A stretch of DNA of 64,000 nt, from positions 1,922,001-1,986,000 of the forward strand of contig NZ_CP021731.1 of NCBI RefSeq assembly GCF_003628555.1, in the 5' to 3' direction. Every line of letters starts with the position of its first letter. The first letter of the stretch is position 1. The notes below the pieces were generated by a model, which searched no databases, had not been told where the DNA came from, and saw nothing but the letters and a program-made list of their open reading frames with translations. Shown one piece after another: positions 55,776-64,000 of this stretch. The position numbers and the translations under genes are program-made. The DNA is from Azoarcus sp. DN11 (GTDB lineage Bacteria; Pseudomonadota; Gammaproteobacteria; Burkholderiales; Rhodocyclaceae).

Positions 55776-56975
55776 ATGAATAGTGCAGTGGCAGAAAAGG
55801 CGCGTGCGAATGCCACCGACTCGTCCCTCGACGAGCGGCTGAGCGCCTTCGTCGGCAAAGGAGGCGAACGCTTCACTGCGGCGCGCGACGTCGTGACGCG
55901 CGAAGGCATCCGCAAGATGATCGAGGTCGTGGGCGATCGCAACCCGGTCTATCGGGACGTCGAGTTCGCGGCGCACTCGGTGCATGGTGCGATCGTCGCG
56001 CCGCCCGGGAGTCTGATCTCGTGGTGGCAGAACTGCTTCGAACCGGTGGCCTCGACCGACTGGGTCGATGAACAGGGCATCCGCCATTTCCGGCTCGACC
56101 CGCTGCCGGCGCGCGGGACGGCGGCCGCCGCAACGAGCACGCCGTACGACGAAGCCCTCAGGATTCTCGCATCGGCGGGATATACGTCGGTCGCCGGGGT
56201 CGGCGGCGAACTGCGGATCAAGCGCTATCCCTGCGTCGGCGACCGGCTCTCGTATTCCGATCAGCGGCTAGAGTCCCTCGTCGGGCCCAAGCGCACCGGG
56301 CTCGGCACGGGGTACTTCCCGACGCGCACGACCTATGTCCGCGACCAGCACGGCCATGCCGTGGCTGAAATCCGGCTGTCGAGCATCATCTTCGCCCCGT
56401 CCAGGGCGGACGACGCCAAGGCGCCGGTCCCGCGCCCCGCCGTCACGACCGAACGCCCCGTGTTGCATCCCGGCACCGCACGCACCGGGTCGCCGAGGAC
56501 CCTCACCGCTGCGGACATGAGCGTCGGCGAGACGCTTCCGTCGCTGATTGTCGAAGGGACGCCGTCGCTGATCATCGCGGGCGCCTTGTTCAACAACGAC
56601 GCGATGGATGTCCATCACGACAGCGACTGGGCGCGGCGGCGCGGCTTCGAAGACGTGTTCATGAACACGATGACCACGCAGGGCTTGGTGACGCGCTTCG
56701 TCAATGACTGGGCCGGGCCGGAGGCCGTGGTGGAGCACCTGACGTGGCGCCTGGGAAGGCAACAGTACCCGCACGACACGCTGTACGTGACCGGAAAGGT
56801 CGTGGAACTCGCCAGCCGGGAGCGCGACGCGCAGGTCACGGTGGAAGTGGTCTGCTCCAACAGCCTGGGTGTTCATGCCACCTGTGTGGTCAAGCTGGGC
56901 ATCCCGGTAAGTGAAAAGGATCGGGCGGCATTCGCGACTTCGCGTCGTGCATGCGCTGTACGGCCCTGCGACTAA
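55776..56975 (+). CDS. Double-hotdog MaoC-like protein 2, domains in reverse order
   Basis: A 399-residue protein with RBS GGAAAGGAGAC. The N-terminal hotdog (about 35-210) holds IRKMIEVVGDRNPVYRDVEF and HGAIVAPPGSLISWW. The C-terminal hotdog (about 245-390) holds DVHHDSDWARRRGFEDVFMN and RFVNDWAGPEAVVEHLTW. The first resembles the second domain of the 45127 protein and the second resembles its first, so domain order is permuted. Likely an enoyl-CoA hydratase or related fused hydratase. It lies between the kinase-like and DUF1302 genes. Confidence 0.83.
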   Translation: MNSAVAEKARANATDSSLDERLSAFVGKGGERFTAARDVVTREGIRKMIEVVGDRNPVYRDVEFAAHSVHGAIVAPPGSLISWWQNCFEPVASTDWVDEQGIRHFRLDPLPARGTAAAATSTPYDEALRILASAGYTSVAGVGGELRIKRYPCVGDRLSYSDQRLESLVGPKRTGLGTGYFPTRTTYVRDQHGHAVAEIRLSSIIFAPSRADDAKAPVPRPAVTTERPVLHPGTARTGSPRTLTAADMSVGETLPSLIVEGTPSLIIAGALFNNDAMDVHHDSDWARRRGFEDVFMNTMTTQGLVTRFVNDWAGPEAVVEHLTWRLGRQQYPHDTLYVTGKVVELASRERDAQVTVEVVCSNSLGVHATCVVKLGIPVSEKDRAAFATSRRACAVRPCD

Positions 56976-57046
56976 GTTCCGCAGGGTGCTGCTTGCAGGT
57001 TGGGTGTTTTTTCGATGTTGGCAGGGCTACGAGAAGGAGGAGATAA

Positions 57047-58666
57047 ATGATAGAAAAGCGTGCAGACAAGCGCCTAAAAGTGGGAGGCGTAGCGTCGTTC
57101 ATTGCAGTCCTGATGGCACCGGGTGTCGCGGGGGCATTTGAAGTCAATAGCGGTAATCCGGATCTGCAGATCCGCTTCGATAACACGCTCCGCTACAACG
57201 TGGGGATGCGGGTTGAGCCGCGGAACTCGAAGATCTTCAACAACCGGAATTTCGACGAGGCCGACGGAAAATTCGACAACGGCGACATCGTCACCAACCG
57301 GCTGGACCTGCTGACCGAGTTCGATTTCATCTACAAAGGCCATTCCGGGTTTCGCGTGAGCGCGGCGGGATGGTACGACCACGCCTATGAGGATGACAGT
57401 CTGCGGGGCAATCCGGTCTTCGGGTCGCAGAACACCTATGCCGGCAACAAGTATTCGAGAACCGTCAAGCGTTTCAATCACGGACCGTCGGGTGAGTTCC
57501 TCGATGTCTTCGCTTTCACGAAGTTCGACATCGGTGAGGTGCCGGTGGCGGTGAAACTGGGGCAGCACAACGTGTTCTGGGGGGAGTCGTTGTTCACGAC
57601 CTCCAACAGCATTGCCTACTCGCAAGGCCCTATTGATGGGCGTAAGGCGGCGGCGAGCCCGGGTATCGAGGCTAAGGAGGTATTCCTCCCACTCAATCAG
57701 TTGTCGCTGCAGGCCCAGATAACGCCAGACTTCTCGATGGCGGCGCAATACTATTTCGAGTGGCAGCCGACGCGGATTCCCGATGGTGGCACCTATCTCG
57801 GAACGTCGGATTTCTTCACGGTGAGCGGGGGTACATTCCTCGCGCCGGGGATCCCGTTCAAGGGGGTCACGGGTAAGCCCGATGATCAGGGCGACTGGGG
57901 CGTCATGGCCAAATGGGCACCGGAATGGATGGGCGGCACGCTCGGTGCGTATTACCGCAAGTTCGGCGAAAAGCTGCCGTGGGTCCTGTTAGCCCCGAAT
58001 GGACGGTCGGCGGGGCTGGGTTACGCGGACGACGTCGAATTGTATGGCGTCAGCTTCTCGAAGCTGATTGGTACGACCTCGTTCGGAGCGGAGGTCTCCT
58101 ACCGCAAGAATACCGGTCTCTCGAGTGCAGTGCGACGCGCTACCGAGGGCGCCAGGGGCGACACTTGGCACTGGCTCGTCAATGCTGTCACCTATTTCGG
58201 TCGCAACCCGCTGTGGAGTTCGGCGTCCTTGTCGGCGGAAATCAATGGCAGTGTTCTCGACAAGGTGACCAGCGGCGAGGGTCTTTTCAACCGAGAAGGC
58301 TCGGCAGTGTGTCCGGGCGACAGGTTCGACGCCTGCATTACGAGAAGCGAAACGGCGATGAACATCAAAATCGAGCCCCTCTGGTACCAAGTCATGCCGG
58401 GTGTGGATCTGAAGATGCCCATCAGCTTCGGCGTGGGCCTGGATGGCAACGGTGCACAGTCCTCAGGAGGTAACCGTCAGGGTAAAGGTTCATATAGCAT
58501 TGGTCTGACCGCTGAGGTACAGAACAAATATACCTTCACGCTGGCCTACATCGACTACCTTTGCCGCTTCCGCGACAACGGCACGGCACTCACGACGCAG
58601 AACTGTGCAGGCACGACGTATAACGATCGTGGCTGGGTATCGTTCCTGTTCAAGACGTCGTTTTGA
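57047..58666 (+). CDS. DUF1302-family outer-membrane protein
   Basis: A 539-residue protein with a signal sequence (KVGGVASFIAVLMAPGVAGA) and then FEVNSGNPDLQIRFDNTLRY, the typical N-terminus of DUF1302 proteins. Beta-strand patterns and GWVSFLFKTSF at the end fit an outer-membrane barrel. DUF1302 genes occur with DUF1329 genes in clusters for hydrophobic substrates, where a role in uptake of lipids, steroids or aromatics is suspected. RBS AAGGAGGAG, and the DUF1329 gene starts 21 bp later. Confidence 0.9.
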   Translation: MIEKRADKRLKVGGVASFIAVLMAPGVAGAFEVNSGNPDLQIRFDNTLRYNVGMRVEPRNSKIFNNRNFDEADGKFDNGDIVTNRLDLLTEFDFIYKGHSGFRVSAAGWYDHAYEDDSLRGNPVFGSQNTYAGNKYSRTVKRFNHGPSGEFLDVFAFTKFDIGEVPVAVKLGQHNVFWGESLFTTSNSIAYSQGPIDGRKAAASPGIEAKEVFLPLNQLSLQAQITPDFSMAAQYYFEWQPTRIPDGGTYLGTSDFFTVSGGTFLAPGIPFKGVTGKPDDQGDWGVMAKWAPEWMGGTLGAYYRKFGEKLPWVLLAPNGRSAGLGYADDVELYGVSFSKLIGTTSFGAEVSYRKNTGLSSAVRRATEGARGDTWHWLVNAVTYFGRNPLWSSASLSAEINGSVLDKVTSGEGLFNREGSAVCPGDRFDACITRSETAMNIKIEPLWYQVMPGVDLKMPISFGVGLDGNGAQSSGGNRQGKGSYSIGLTAEVQNKYTFTLAYIDYLCRFRDNGTALTTQNCAGTTYNDRGWVSFLFKTSF

Positions 58667-58687
58667 CATTACAACGGAGGAGACCCC

Positions 58688-60061
58688 ATGAAGCCCATGC
58701 ATATCAAGCAACTGATCGTCGCCATGGCTCTCGGATTTGCCGGTGCGTCGAGCGCGGCGGTGAGTCCGGAAGAGGCGAAGCAGCTCGGTGCGACGCTGAC
58801 GCCCTTCGGATCGATCAAGGAGGGCAACAAGGAAGGTACGATCCCGCCCTGGACCGGCGGCCTCAAGACGCTGCCGTCCGGCTTCGACCCCAAAAATCCC
58901 GGCGCACGCCCGGACCCCTTCGCGGATGAGAAGCCGCTCTTCTCGATCACGGTCGCGAACATGGCGCAGTACGCGGACAAGCTCAACGAAGGTTCGAAGG
59001 CGCTCTTGAAGAAGTACCCGAACTATCGGATGGATATCTATCCGTCGCATCGGACGGTGAACTATCCGCAATACGTACTCGACAAGACCGTTGTGAACGC
59101 GACGAAGTGCACGACGGAAAAAGACGGGATGGCGATCAACCGTGACTGCGCTGGGGGCATTCCGTTCCCCATTCCGAAAAACGGTGTCGAGGTGATGTGG
59201 AACAAGGCACTGAAGTTTGAAGGTCACGTCACCTCGGGTCCCAACTCGCAAGGCTGGTTCGTCGATGCGAGTGGCAAGGCGGTGCATATGGCGACGTCGA
59301 GAACGATCACGGAGATCGTCTACTACGACCCGAAGAAACAGAAGCTCGAAGGGCCGTACTTCTGGCGCTACAAGGGCATGTACAACGCACCGGTACGTCG
59401 TGCCGGCGAATCCCAGATGCTGCTCGACCCGGTTGATTCGAGCGAGACCAAGCGGACCGCCTACACTTATCTCGCCGGCCAGCGCCGCGTGAAACTCGCT
59501 CCCGACCTTTCCTACGATACGCCAGCCCCGAACGGCGGCGGCGTGTACAACATGGATGACGCGTCGGGTTTCCTGGGTACGCTAGACCGCTTCGACTTCA
59601 AGCTCGTGGGCAAGAAGGAGATATATATCCCATACAACAACACCAGGACGCAGTCGGATCCGGTGAATTGCTCGCACGAGAAGATGTACCAGAAGGACTT
59701 TTTCAATCCCGCGTGCATGCGTTTCGAACTGCACCGCGTATGGGTGGTCGAGGCGACCGTCAAGCAGGGCATCCGCCATTCGTCGCCGAAGAAGATCTTC
59801 TACTGGGACGAGGACGCCTTCGGTCCCGGGTTCGCTGACTCGTACGACGCCTCCGGCAACCTGCAGCGAGTCGTCGTCAGTGCCCACCTGCCGGCCTACG
59901 AGATCCCGGCACAGGTGAACCGTCCTTTCGTGGCATATGACCTCAACAGTGGCGCGTATGCGGCCAACGCATTCGGCCCGGGCTCGGGGGTGTTCCAGAT
60001 CGATCCAGTCAACGAGCGTGAGTGGGCGCCCGAGGCGCTGCAGGGCGGCGGTATCCGCTGA
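58688..60061 (+). CDS. DUF1329-family periplasmic protein
   Basis: A 457-residue exported protein with a signal peptide of about 23 residues (MKPMHIKQLIVAMALGFAGA). Family features are AVSPEEAKQLGATLTPFGSI, GTIPPWTGGL, YPSHRTVNYPQYV, GVEVMWNKALKF, FFNPACMRFELHRVWVVEAT and IFYWDEDAFGPG. DUF1329 proteins are LolB/LolA-like in fold and pair with DUF1302 barrels and RND/MMPL transporters, perhaps moving hydrophobic molecules across the periplasm. RBS GGAGGAG. A 10-bp stem hairpin follows the gene. Confidence 0.92.
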   Translation: MKPMHIKQLIVAMALGFAGASSAAVSPEEAKQLGATLTPFGSIKEGNKEGTIPPWTGGLKTLPSGFDPKNPGARPDPFADEKPLFSITVANMAQYADKLNEGSKALLKKYPNYRMDIYPSHRTVNYPQYVLDKTVVNATKCTTEKDGMAINRDCAGGIPFPIPKNGVEVMWNKALKFEGHVTSGPNSQGWFVDASGKAVHMATSRTITEIVYYDPKKQKLEGPYFWRYKGMYNAPVRRAGESQMLLDPVDSSETKRTAYTYLAGQRRVKLAPDLSYDTPAPNGGGVYNMDDASGFLGTLDRFDFKLVGKKEIYIPYNNTRTQSDPVNCSHEKMYQKDFFNPACMRFELHRVWVVEATVKQGIRHSSPKKIFYWDEDAFGPGFADSYDASGNLQRVVVSAHLPAYEIPAQVNRPFVAYDLNSGAYAANAFGPGSGVFQIDPVNEREWAPEALQGGGIR

Positions 60062-60085
60062 GGACAGGGCTCGCTCGGGTACGAA

Positions 60086-60125
60086 TCCGGATCGGGCGGG
60101 GGATGTCCGTCCTCGCCGATCCGGA
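60086..60125. repeat. Inverted repeat between the DUF1329 and YCF48-like genes
   Basis: A perfect 10-bp stem TCCGGATCGG (60086-60095) / CCGATCCGGA (60116-60125) with a 20-nt loop. There is no T-tract, so it may be a processing or attenuation element rather than a full terminator. Confidence 0.5.
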
Positions 60126-60252
60126 CCTCCGCACCAGTACCAAGGCACGATTCCGATCCGCGGCTGGTTTTTCGCGCCGCAGGTCGACCAGGTGACTGTT
60201 TCGCTCGTTAGCGGTTAAGCCGCCGAGCGATCGATGATCATGAAGAGGCAAT

Positions 60253-61332
60253 ATGAGCATGTCCACAAGGCGGGCTGCACAGGGTCTCGCCGCAGCCGCA
60301 CTGTTTGCCCTTGCCGCGTTCACGGCCTGGGCGTCAGCCGGCACGTTCCAGGATCCACTCAACGTTCCGGCACGGATGGTTGCCGCGCCCCATACAGGCA
60401 TGCTGATGGCCGTCGCGCGTGCCGGCGACCATCTGGTCGCCGTCGGCCCAAATGGGCGCATCCTGGTTTCGGACGGGCAGGCCGGTGTGTGGCGCCAGGT
60501 GGAAGTGCCGACCAGCGTTGATCTCGTCGCCGTCCATTTCCCCTCGCCGCAGATGGGCTGGGCGGTGGGCCATGGCGGCGTGGTCCTGCACAGCAGCGAC
60601 GGCGGCCGGACGTGGCAAAAGCAGCTCGATGGCGCGCTGGCAGCCGCGACGATGGTGCGCCACTACACCGCGCGCGAGTCCGAAGGCACGCCCGGCGCCG
60701 CGGAGGCGCTGTCCGCGGCCCGTCAGTTCGAGCACGACGGCCCGATCCACCCCTTCCTGGACGTGTGGTTCGAGAATGACCAGCGAGGGTTCATCGTCGG
60801 ACCATTCAATCTGATTTTCGCCACCGAGGATGGGGGGGGCACCTGGGTTCCGTGGATCGATCGCACCGAAAACCCGGGCGTAATGAACCTCCATGCGGTG
60901 CGTGGTTCCGGCGGGGAGGTCTATCTGGCCGGCGAACAGGGCCTGCTGCTGAAGCTCGATCGCGCGAAGCAAGGCTTTGTCGCCTTGCCGAAACCCTATC
61001 CCGGAACCTACTTCGGGGTGCTCGTGACCCCCAAGGCTGTGCTCGCGTTCGGCATGCGCGGCAACGTCTATCGGACCACCGACGCGGGGCGCACGTGGCA
61101 GAAGTCAGAAACCGGCGAGTCGGCCGGGGTGACCGCGGGCGCGGTTCTCGAGGACGGGCGGCCGGCGCTGGTGTCGATGTCCGGCTCGCTGCTGGTCGGC
61201 AGCCCCGAGGGAGACCAATTCTCGCGCACGACGCTCCGCCCGGTGGCGCCCATGTTCGGCGTGGCCGCCGCGGGCGCGGGACGCGTGGCGGTGGTGGGGC
61301 CGCACGGGGTTCGTGTCGAGCCCCTCAAGTGA
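60253..61332 (+). CDS. YCF48/BNR-repeat-like periplasmic protein
   Basis: A 359-residue exported protein with signal peptide STRRAAQGLAAAALFALAAF. It contains repeated beta-propeller signatures of the YCF48/Hcf136 type: SSDGGRTWQKQL, TEDGGGTWVPW, TDAGRTWQKS. These proteins are annotated as photosystem II stability factors because of homology, but in Proteobacteria they accompany RND/MMPL transporters of the DUF1302/DUF1329 set. It starts about 190 bp after the DUF1329 gene and is followed at 27 bp by the RND gene. Confidence 0.85.
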   Translation: MSMSTRRAAQGLAAAALFALAAFTAWASAGTFQDPLNVPARMVAAPHTGMLMAVARAGDHLVAVGPNGRILVSDGQAGVWRQVEVPTSVDLVAVHFPSPQMGWAVGHGGVVLHSSDGGRTWQKQLDGALAAATMVRHYTARESEGTPGAAEALSAARQFEHDGPIHPFLDVWFENDQRGFIVGPFNLIFATEDGGGTWVPWIDRTENPGVMNLHAVRGSGGEVYLAGEQGLLLKLDRAKQGFVALPKPYPGTYFGVLVTPKAVLAFGMRGNVYRTTDAGRTWQKSETGESAGVTAGAVLEDGRPALVSMSGSLLVGSPEGDQFSRTTLRPVAPMFGVAAAGAGRVAVVGPHGVRVEPLK

Positions 61333-61359
61333 GCCGGAAAACGTTTCAGGAGAAAGGCA

Positions 61360-63930
61360 ATGGCGATGGGTTCTGATGGGGTCACCGAAGCGCTGACCGT
61401 GACGGCCGACCCGGCGGAATTCGACCGGAATTCGGGCAACCTGCTCGAACGACTGGTGTTCAATTACCGCGTCTTGCTAATCGCGGTCTGCGCGGTGGTT
61501 ACCGCGCTGTTCGGCTACGAAGCCTCGAAGATCGCGGTCAACGCGAGTTACGAAGGCATGATGCCGGCGAGCCACCCGTACATCCGGAATTACCTCGACA
61601 ACCGGGACAACCTTAGGGGGCTCGGGAACGTCGTGCGCGTCGTGGTCGAGAACAAGAACGGCGACATCTACGACGCCGAATACCTCAAGACGCTGGCGGA
61701 GATCAACGACGCGCTGTACCTGACGCGCGGCGTCGACCGGGCGTGGCTCAAGTCGCTATGGACGCCGCTTGTGCGCTGGAGCGAAGTGACCGAGCGGGGC
61801 TTTGTCGGCGGGCCGATCATCCCCGGCGACTTCAGCCCCACGCCCGAATCGCTCGAGAAGGTGAAGGCCAACGTGCAGCGTGCCGGCCTGGTCGGCACGC
61901 TGGTGTCGAACGATTCGCGCTCGAGCATGATCGTCGTGCCCTTGCTGGAGCGTTATCCTGACACCAAGGCGCCGATCGACTACCAGGAGTTGTCGCACCG
62001 TCTCGAGGAGAATGCGCGGGCGAAGGCCGGCGAGAACACGCGCGTGTACATCGTGGGTTTCGCCAAGGTGATGGGGGATCTCATCGACGGCCTCAGGCAG
62101 GTGATGTCGTTCTTCCTGATCACTGCCGTGACCGCCGCGGCGCTCATCTACTTCTACACCCGTTGTGTGCGCAGCACACTGCTGGTGCTCGCCTGTTCGC
62201 TGATCGCCGTCATCTGGCATGCAGGAATCATGGTCCTGCTCGGCAAGGGGCTCGATCCCTTCACGATGCTCGTGCCCTTTCTCGTCTTCGCGATCGGTGT
62301 CAGCCACGGCGCGCAGAAGATGAACGGCATCATGCAGGACATCGGACGCGGCAATCACAAGTGGGTGGCGGCGCGGTACACCTTCCGCCGCCTGATCATC
62401 GCCGGGCTTACGGCGCTGCTCGCGGACGCGGTCGGCTTCGCCGTGCTGAGCATCATCGACATCCCGGTGATCCGCGACCTCGCACTGTCTGCGAGCATCG
62501 GCGTGGCGATCCTGATCTTCACGAATCTCTTCCTGCTGCCGGTGCTGCTTTCGTACACGGGCGTTTCCCCCAAGGCGGCCGAGCGGAGCCTGCGCGACGA
62601 ATCGCAGGAGCGGGGCGGAAGCGGCATCGGTCGCGTATGGAGCGTCCTCGACCGGTTTACCGAGCGCAAATGGGCGGCCGGAACGGTTGCCTTGGCCGCC
62701 GTCGTCACCGTGGCCAGCTTTGCGATCAGCACCCACCTCAAGATCGGCGACCTCGACGCCGGGGCGCCCGAGCTGCGGGCGGACTCCCGCTACAACCGGG
62801 ACAACGATTTCGTTACGCGGAACTTCGGGCTGTCGAGCGACGTGTTCTCGGTGATGGTGAAGACGAACAAGTCGGATTGTTCGAACTTCTTCGAAACCTT
62901 CGTCGAAGCCGACCGACTGGCGCGCACCCTGCGGGAGACCCCGGGGGTGCAGACGACGACCTCCTTCGTCGACGTGGTCACCTCGGGGGTCATGGGCAAC
63001 TACGAAGGCAACCCGAAGTGGCTCACGATCGCCCGTGACCAGACGGTGCTCAACAGCGCCGCGGCACAGCGCATCAGCTGGGGCACCGATCAGGTGAACT
63101 CGGACTGCACGCTGATGCCCGTCACGGCCTTCCTTGTCGATCACAAGGCCGACACGCTGGCGCGGGTGTCGAAGGTCGCCGAGGCCTTCGCGGCCGAGCA
63201 CGACACCGAGGACCGCAAATTCCTCCTGGCCGCCGGCAACGCCGGCATCGAGGCGGCGACGAACGCGGTGGTCAAGGAATCCAACGTCAAGATGCTGCTG
63301 TACGTCTATGCGGCGGTCGTCGTGCTGTGCTTCGTCGCGTTCCGCAGCTGGCGCGCAGTGGTCGTGGCGTTGGTGCCGCTGGTGATCACGTCGATCCTTG
63401 CGGAGGCCTTGATGGTCGTGCTGGGGATCGGCGTGAAGGTGGCGACGCTGCCGGTCATCGCGCTGGGCGTGGGCATCGGCGTCGACTACGCGCTCTACCT
63501 GCTCAGCGTCCAGCTCACGCAGCAGCGCATGGGTGTTCCGCTCGACGCCGCGTTCCGCCGCGCCGTCACTTTCACGGGCAAGGTCGTGGCCCTGATCGGT
63601 TTTACCCTCGCGGCAGGCGTCATCACCTGGGTGTCATCCCCGATCAAGTTCCAGGCCGACATGGGGATGCTGCTGGCCTTCATGTTCCTGTGGAACATGG
63701 TCGGGGCGCTGGTGTTGATTCCGGCCCTGTCGCACTTCCTGCTGCGTGACGTCGGGCAGAAGGTCGCGGAGGGCACGGGGCCGGTCGTACCCGAGTCCGG
63801 AGTGCGGCACACTGAGCCGGCGGCCGGGCATGGCGTGCCGTCGACGCAGGAACAGGGCGCCGTTCTCGAGAATGTCGTCAAGTTTGACCGGCGCGCGGAA
63901 CTGGTACCGAAATGTGCGATGGGCGAGTAA
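61360..63930 (+). CDS. RND/MMPL-family transporter
   Basis: An 856-residue inner-membrane protein with two repeats of one plus five helices. After helix 1 (FNYRVLLIAVCAVVTALFGY) comes a long periplasmic loop. Helices 2-6 include FFLITAVTAAALIYFYTRCV and FLVFAIGVSHGAQKMNG. The second half includes VALGVGIG-like PVIALGVGIGVDYALYLLSV. The motif GVSHGAQ/GIGVDYAL is typical of the RND permease core. It is probably a transporter for hydrophobic molecules working with the DUF1302, DUF1329 and YCF48-like proteins. RBS AGGAGAAAGG. Confidence 0.92.
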   Translation: MAMGSDGVTEALTVTADPAEFDRNSGNLLERLVFNYRVLLIAVCAVVTALFGYEASKIAVNASYEGMMPASHPYIRNYLDNRDNLRGLGNVVRVVVENKNGDIYDAEYLKTLAEINDALYLTRGVDRAWLKSLWTPLVRWSEVTERGFVGGPIIPGDFSPTPESLEKVKANVQRAGLVGTLVSNDSRSSMIVVPLLERYPDTKAPIDYQELSHRLEENARAKAGENTRVYIVGFAKVMGDLIDGLRQVMSFFLITAVTAAALIYFYTRCVRSTLLVLACSLIAVIWHAGIMVLLGKGLDPFTMLVPFLVFAIGVSHGAQKMNGIMQDIGRGNHKWVAARYTFRRLIIAGLTALLADAVGFAVLSIIDIPVIRDLALSASIGVAILIFTNLFLLPVLLSYTGVSPKAAERSLRDESQERGGSGIGRVWSVLDRFTERKWAAGTVALAAVVTVASFAISTHLKIGDLDAGAPELRADSRYNRDNDFVTRNFGLSSDVFSVMVKTNKSDCSNFFETFVEADRLARTLRETPGVQTTTSFVDVVTSGVMGNYEGNPKWLTIARDQTVLNSAAAQRISWGTDQVNSDCTLMPVTAFLVDHKADTLARVSKVAEAFAAEHDTEDRKFLLAAGNAGIEAATNAVVKESNVKMLLYVYAAVVVLCFVAFRSWRAVVVALVPLVITSILAEALMVVLGIGVKVATLPVIALGVGIGVDYALYLLSVQLTQQRMGVPLDAAFRRAVTFTGKVVALIGFTLAAGVITWVSSPIKFQADMGMLLAFMFLWNMVGALVLIPALSHFLLRDVGQKVAEGTGPVVPESGVRHTEPAAGHGVPSTQEQGAVLENVVKFDRRAELVPKCAMGE

Positions 63931-63934
63931 GCAC

Positions 63935-64000
63935 ATGAACCGAACGATTCTCGAAGGCGCGCCGAACTTCCGCGATCTCGGTGGCGTTTCGGTTCGCGAC
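63935..64000 (+). CDS. Tyrosine phosphatase-family protein, N-terminal fragment
   Basis: Only the first 22 codons are in the window, MNRTILEGAPNFRDLGGVSV and two more. NFRDLGG is the N-terminal signature of Y_phosphatase3-type protein-tyrosine/serine phosphatases. It begins 5 bp after the RND gene and is probably co-transcribed with it. The catalytic CxxGKDR loop lies beyond the window. Confidence 0.75.
   Translation, partial: MNRTILEGAPNFRDLGGVSVRD

Overview
The window is high-GC proteobacterial DNA. The most likely source is a denitrifying betaproteobacterium of the Rhodocyclales type (Azoarcus, Aromatoleum or Thauera-like). This is inferred from the cNor-type nitric oxide reductase locus, the class I fumarase, the acetate-utilisation block and an ethylbenzene-dehydrogenase-like molybdoenzyme operon. 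No species can be fixed from the sequence alone.

Layout. 1-2.5 kb: the 3' end of an acetoacetyl-CoA synthetase gene, glucokinase, tRNA-Thr and a GAF/HD-GYP protein. 2.6-10.7 kb, minus strand: a denitrification locus with norC-norB, then norE-norF-norQ, a small membrane protein, a polyferredoxin-like protein, norD and a Crp/Fnr-family regulator. FNR/Dnr-like boxes lie upstream of norC and norE. 10.7-15 kb: a predicted outer-membrane protein and two secreted proteins with long RPERVE-type charged repeats, one of them translationally coupled to a DUF6502-like gene. 15.2-26.8 kb: core carbon metabolism, with class I fumarase, acetyl-CoA synthetase, a symporter-histidine kinase, a receiver-only response regulator, a sensor-like DnaQ exonuclease fusion and an acetate-type symporter.

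26.9-35.6 kb: a tRNA-Ser gene is followed by a mobile block with two tyrosine recombinases, a large serine recombinase with a coupled 54-residue protein, and an unknown gene. Behind it lies about 2.4 kb of mostly non-coding DNA holding an EAL-protein relic.

35.7-64 kb, plus strand: a large catabolic cluster. It starts with a type II DMSO-reductase-family enzyme (gamma-beta-alpha-chaperone order). It continues with two near-identical lipid-transfer-protein/thiolase-fold proteins (candidate retro-aldolases), each followed by an MFS transporter, one DUF35 partner, an acyl-CoA dehydrogenase, two double-hotdog (MaoC-like) proteins with opposite domain order, an SDR, a class III CoA-transferase and an APH-like kinase. 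It ends with a DUF1302/DUF1329/YCF48-like/RND envelope module and the start of a tyrosine phosphatase gene. Inferred logic: oxygen-independent hydroxylation of a hydrophobic compound (steroid, terpenoid or alkylaromatic), CoA activation, dehydrogenation, hydration and retro-aldol side-chain cleavage. The substrate is unknown.

Three promoters in this cluster share near-consensus sigma70 elements with 17-bp spacers and a TTGGTTCAACCAA-type palindrome, which suggests one regulon whose regulator is not in the window.
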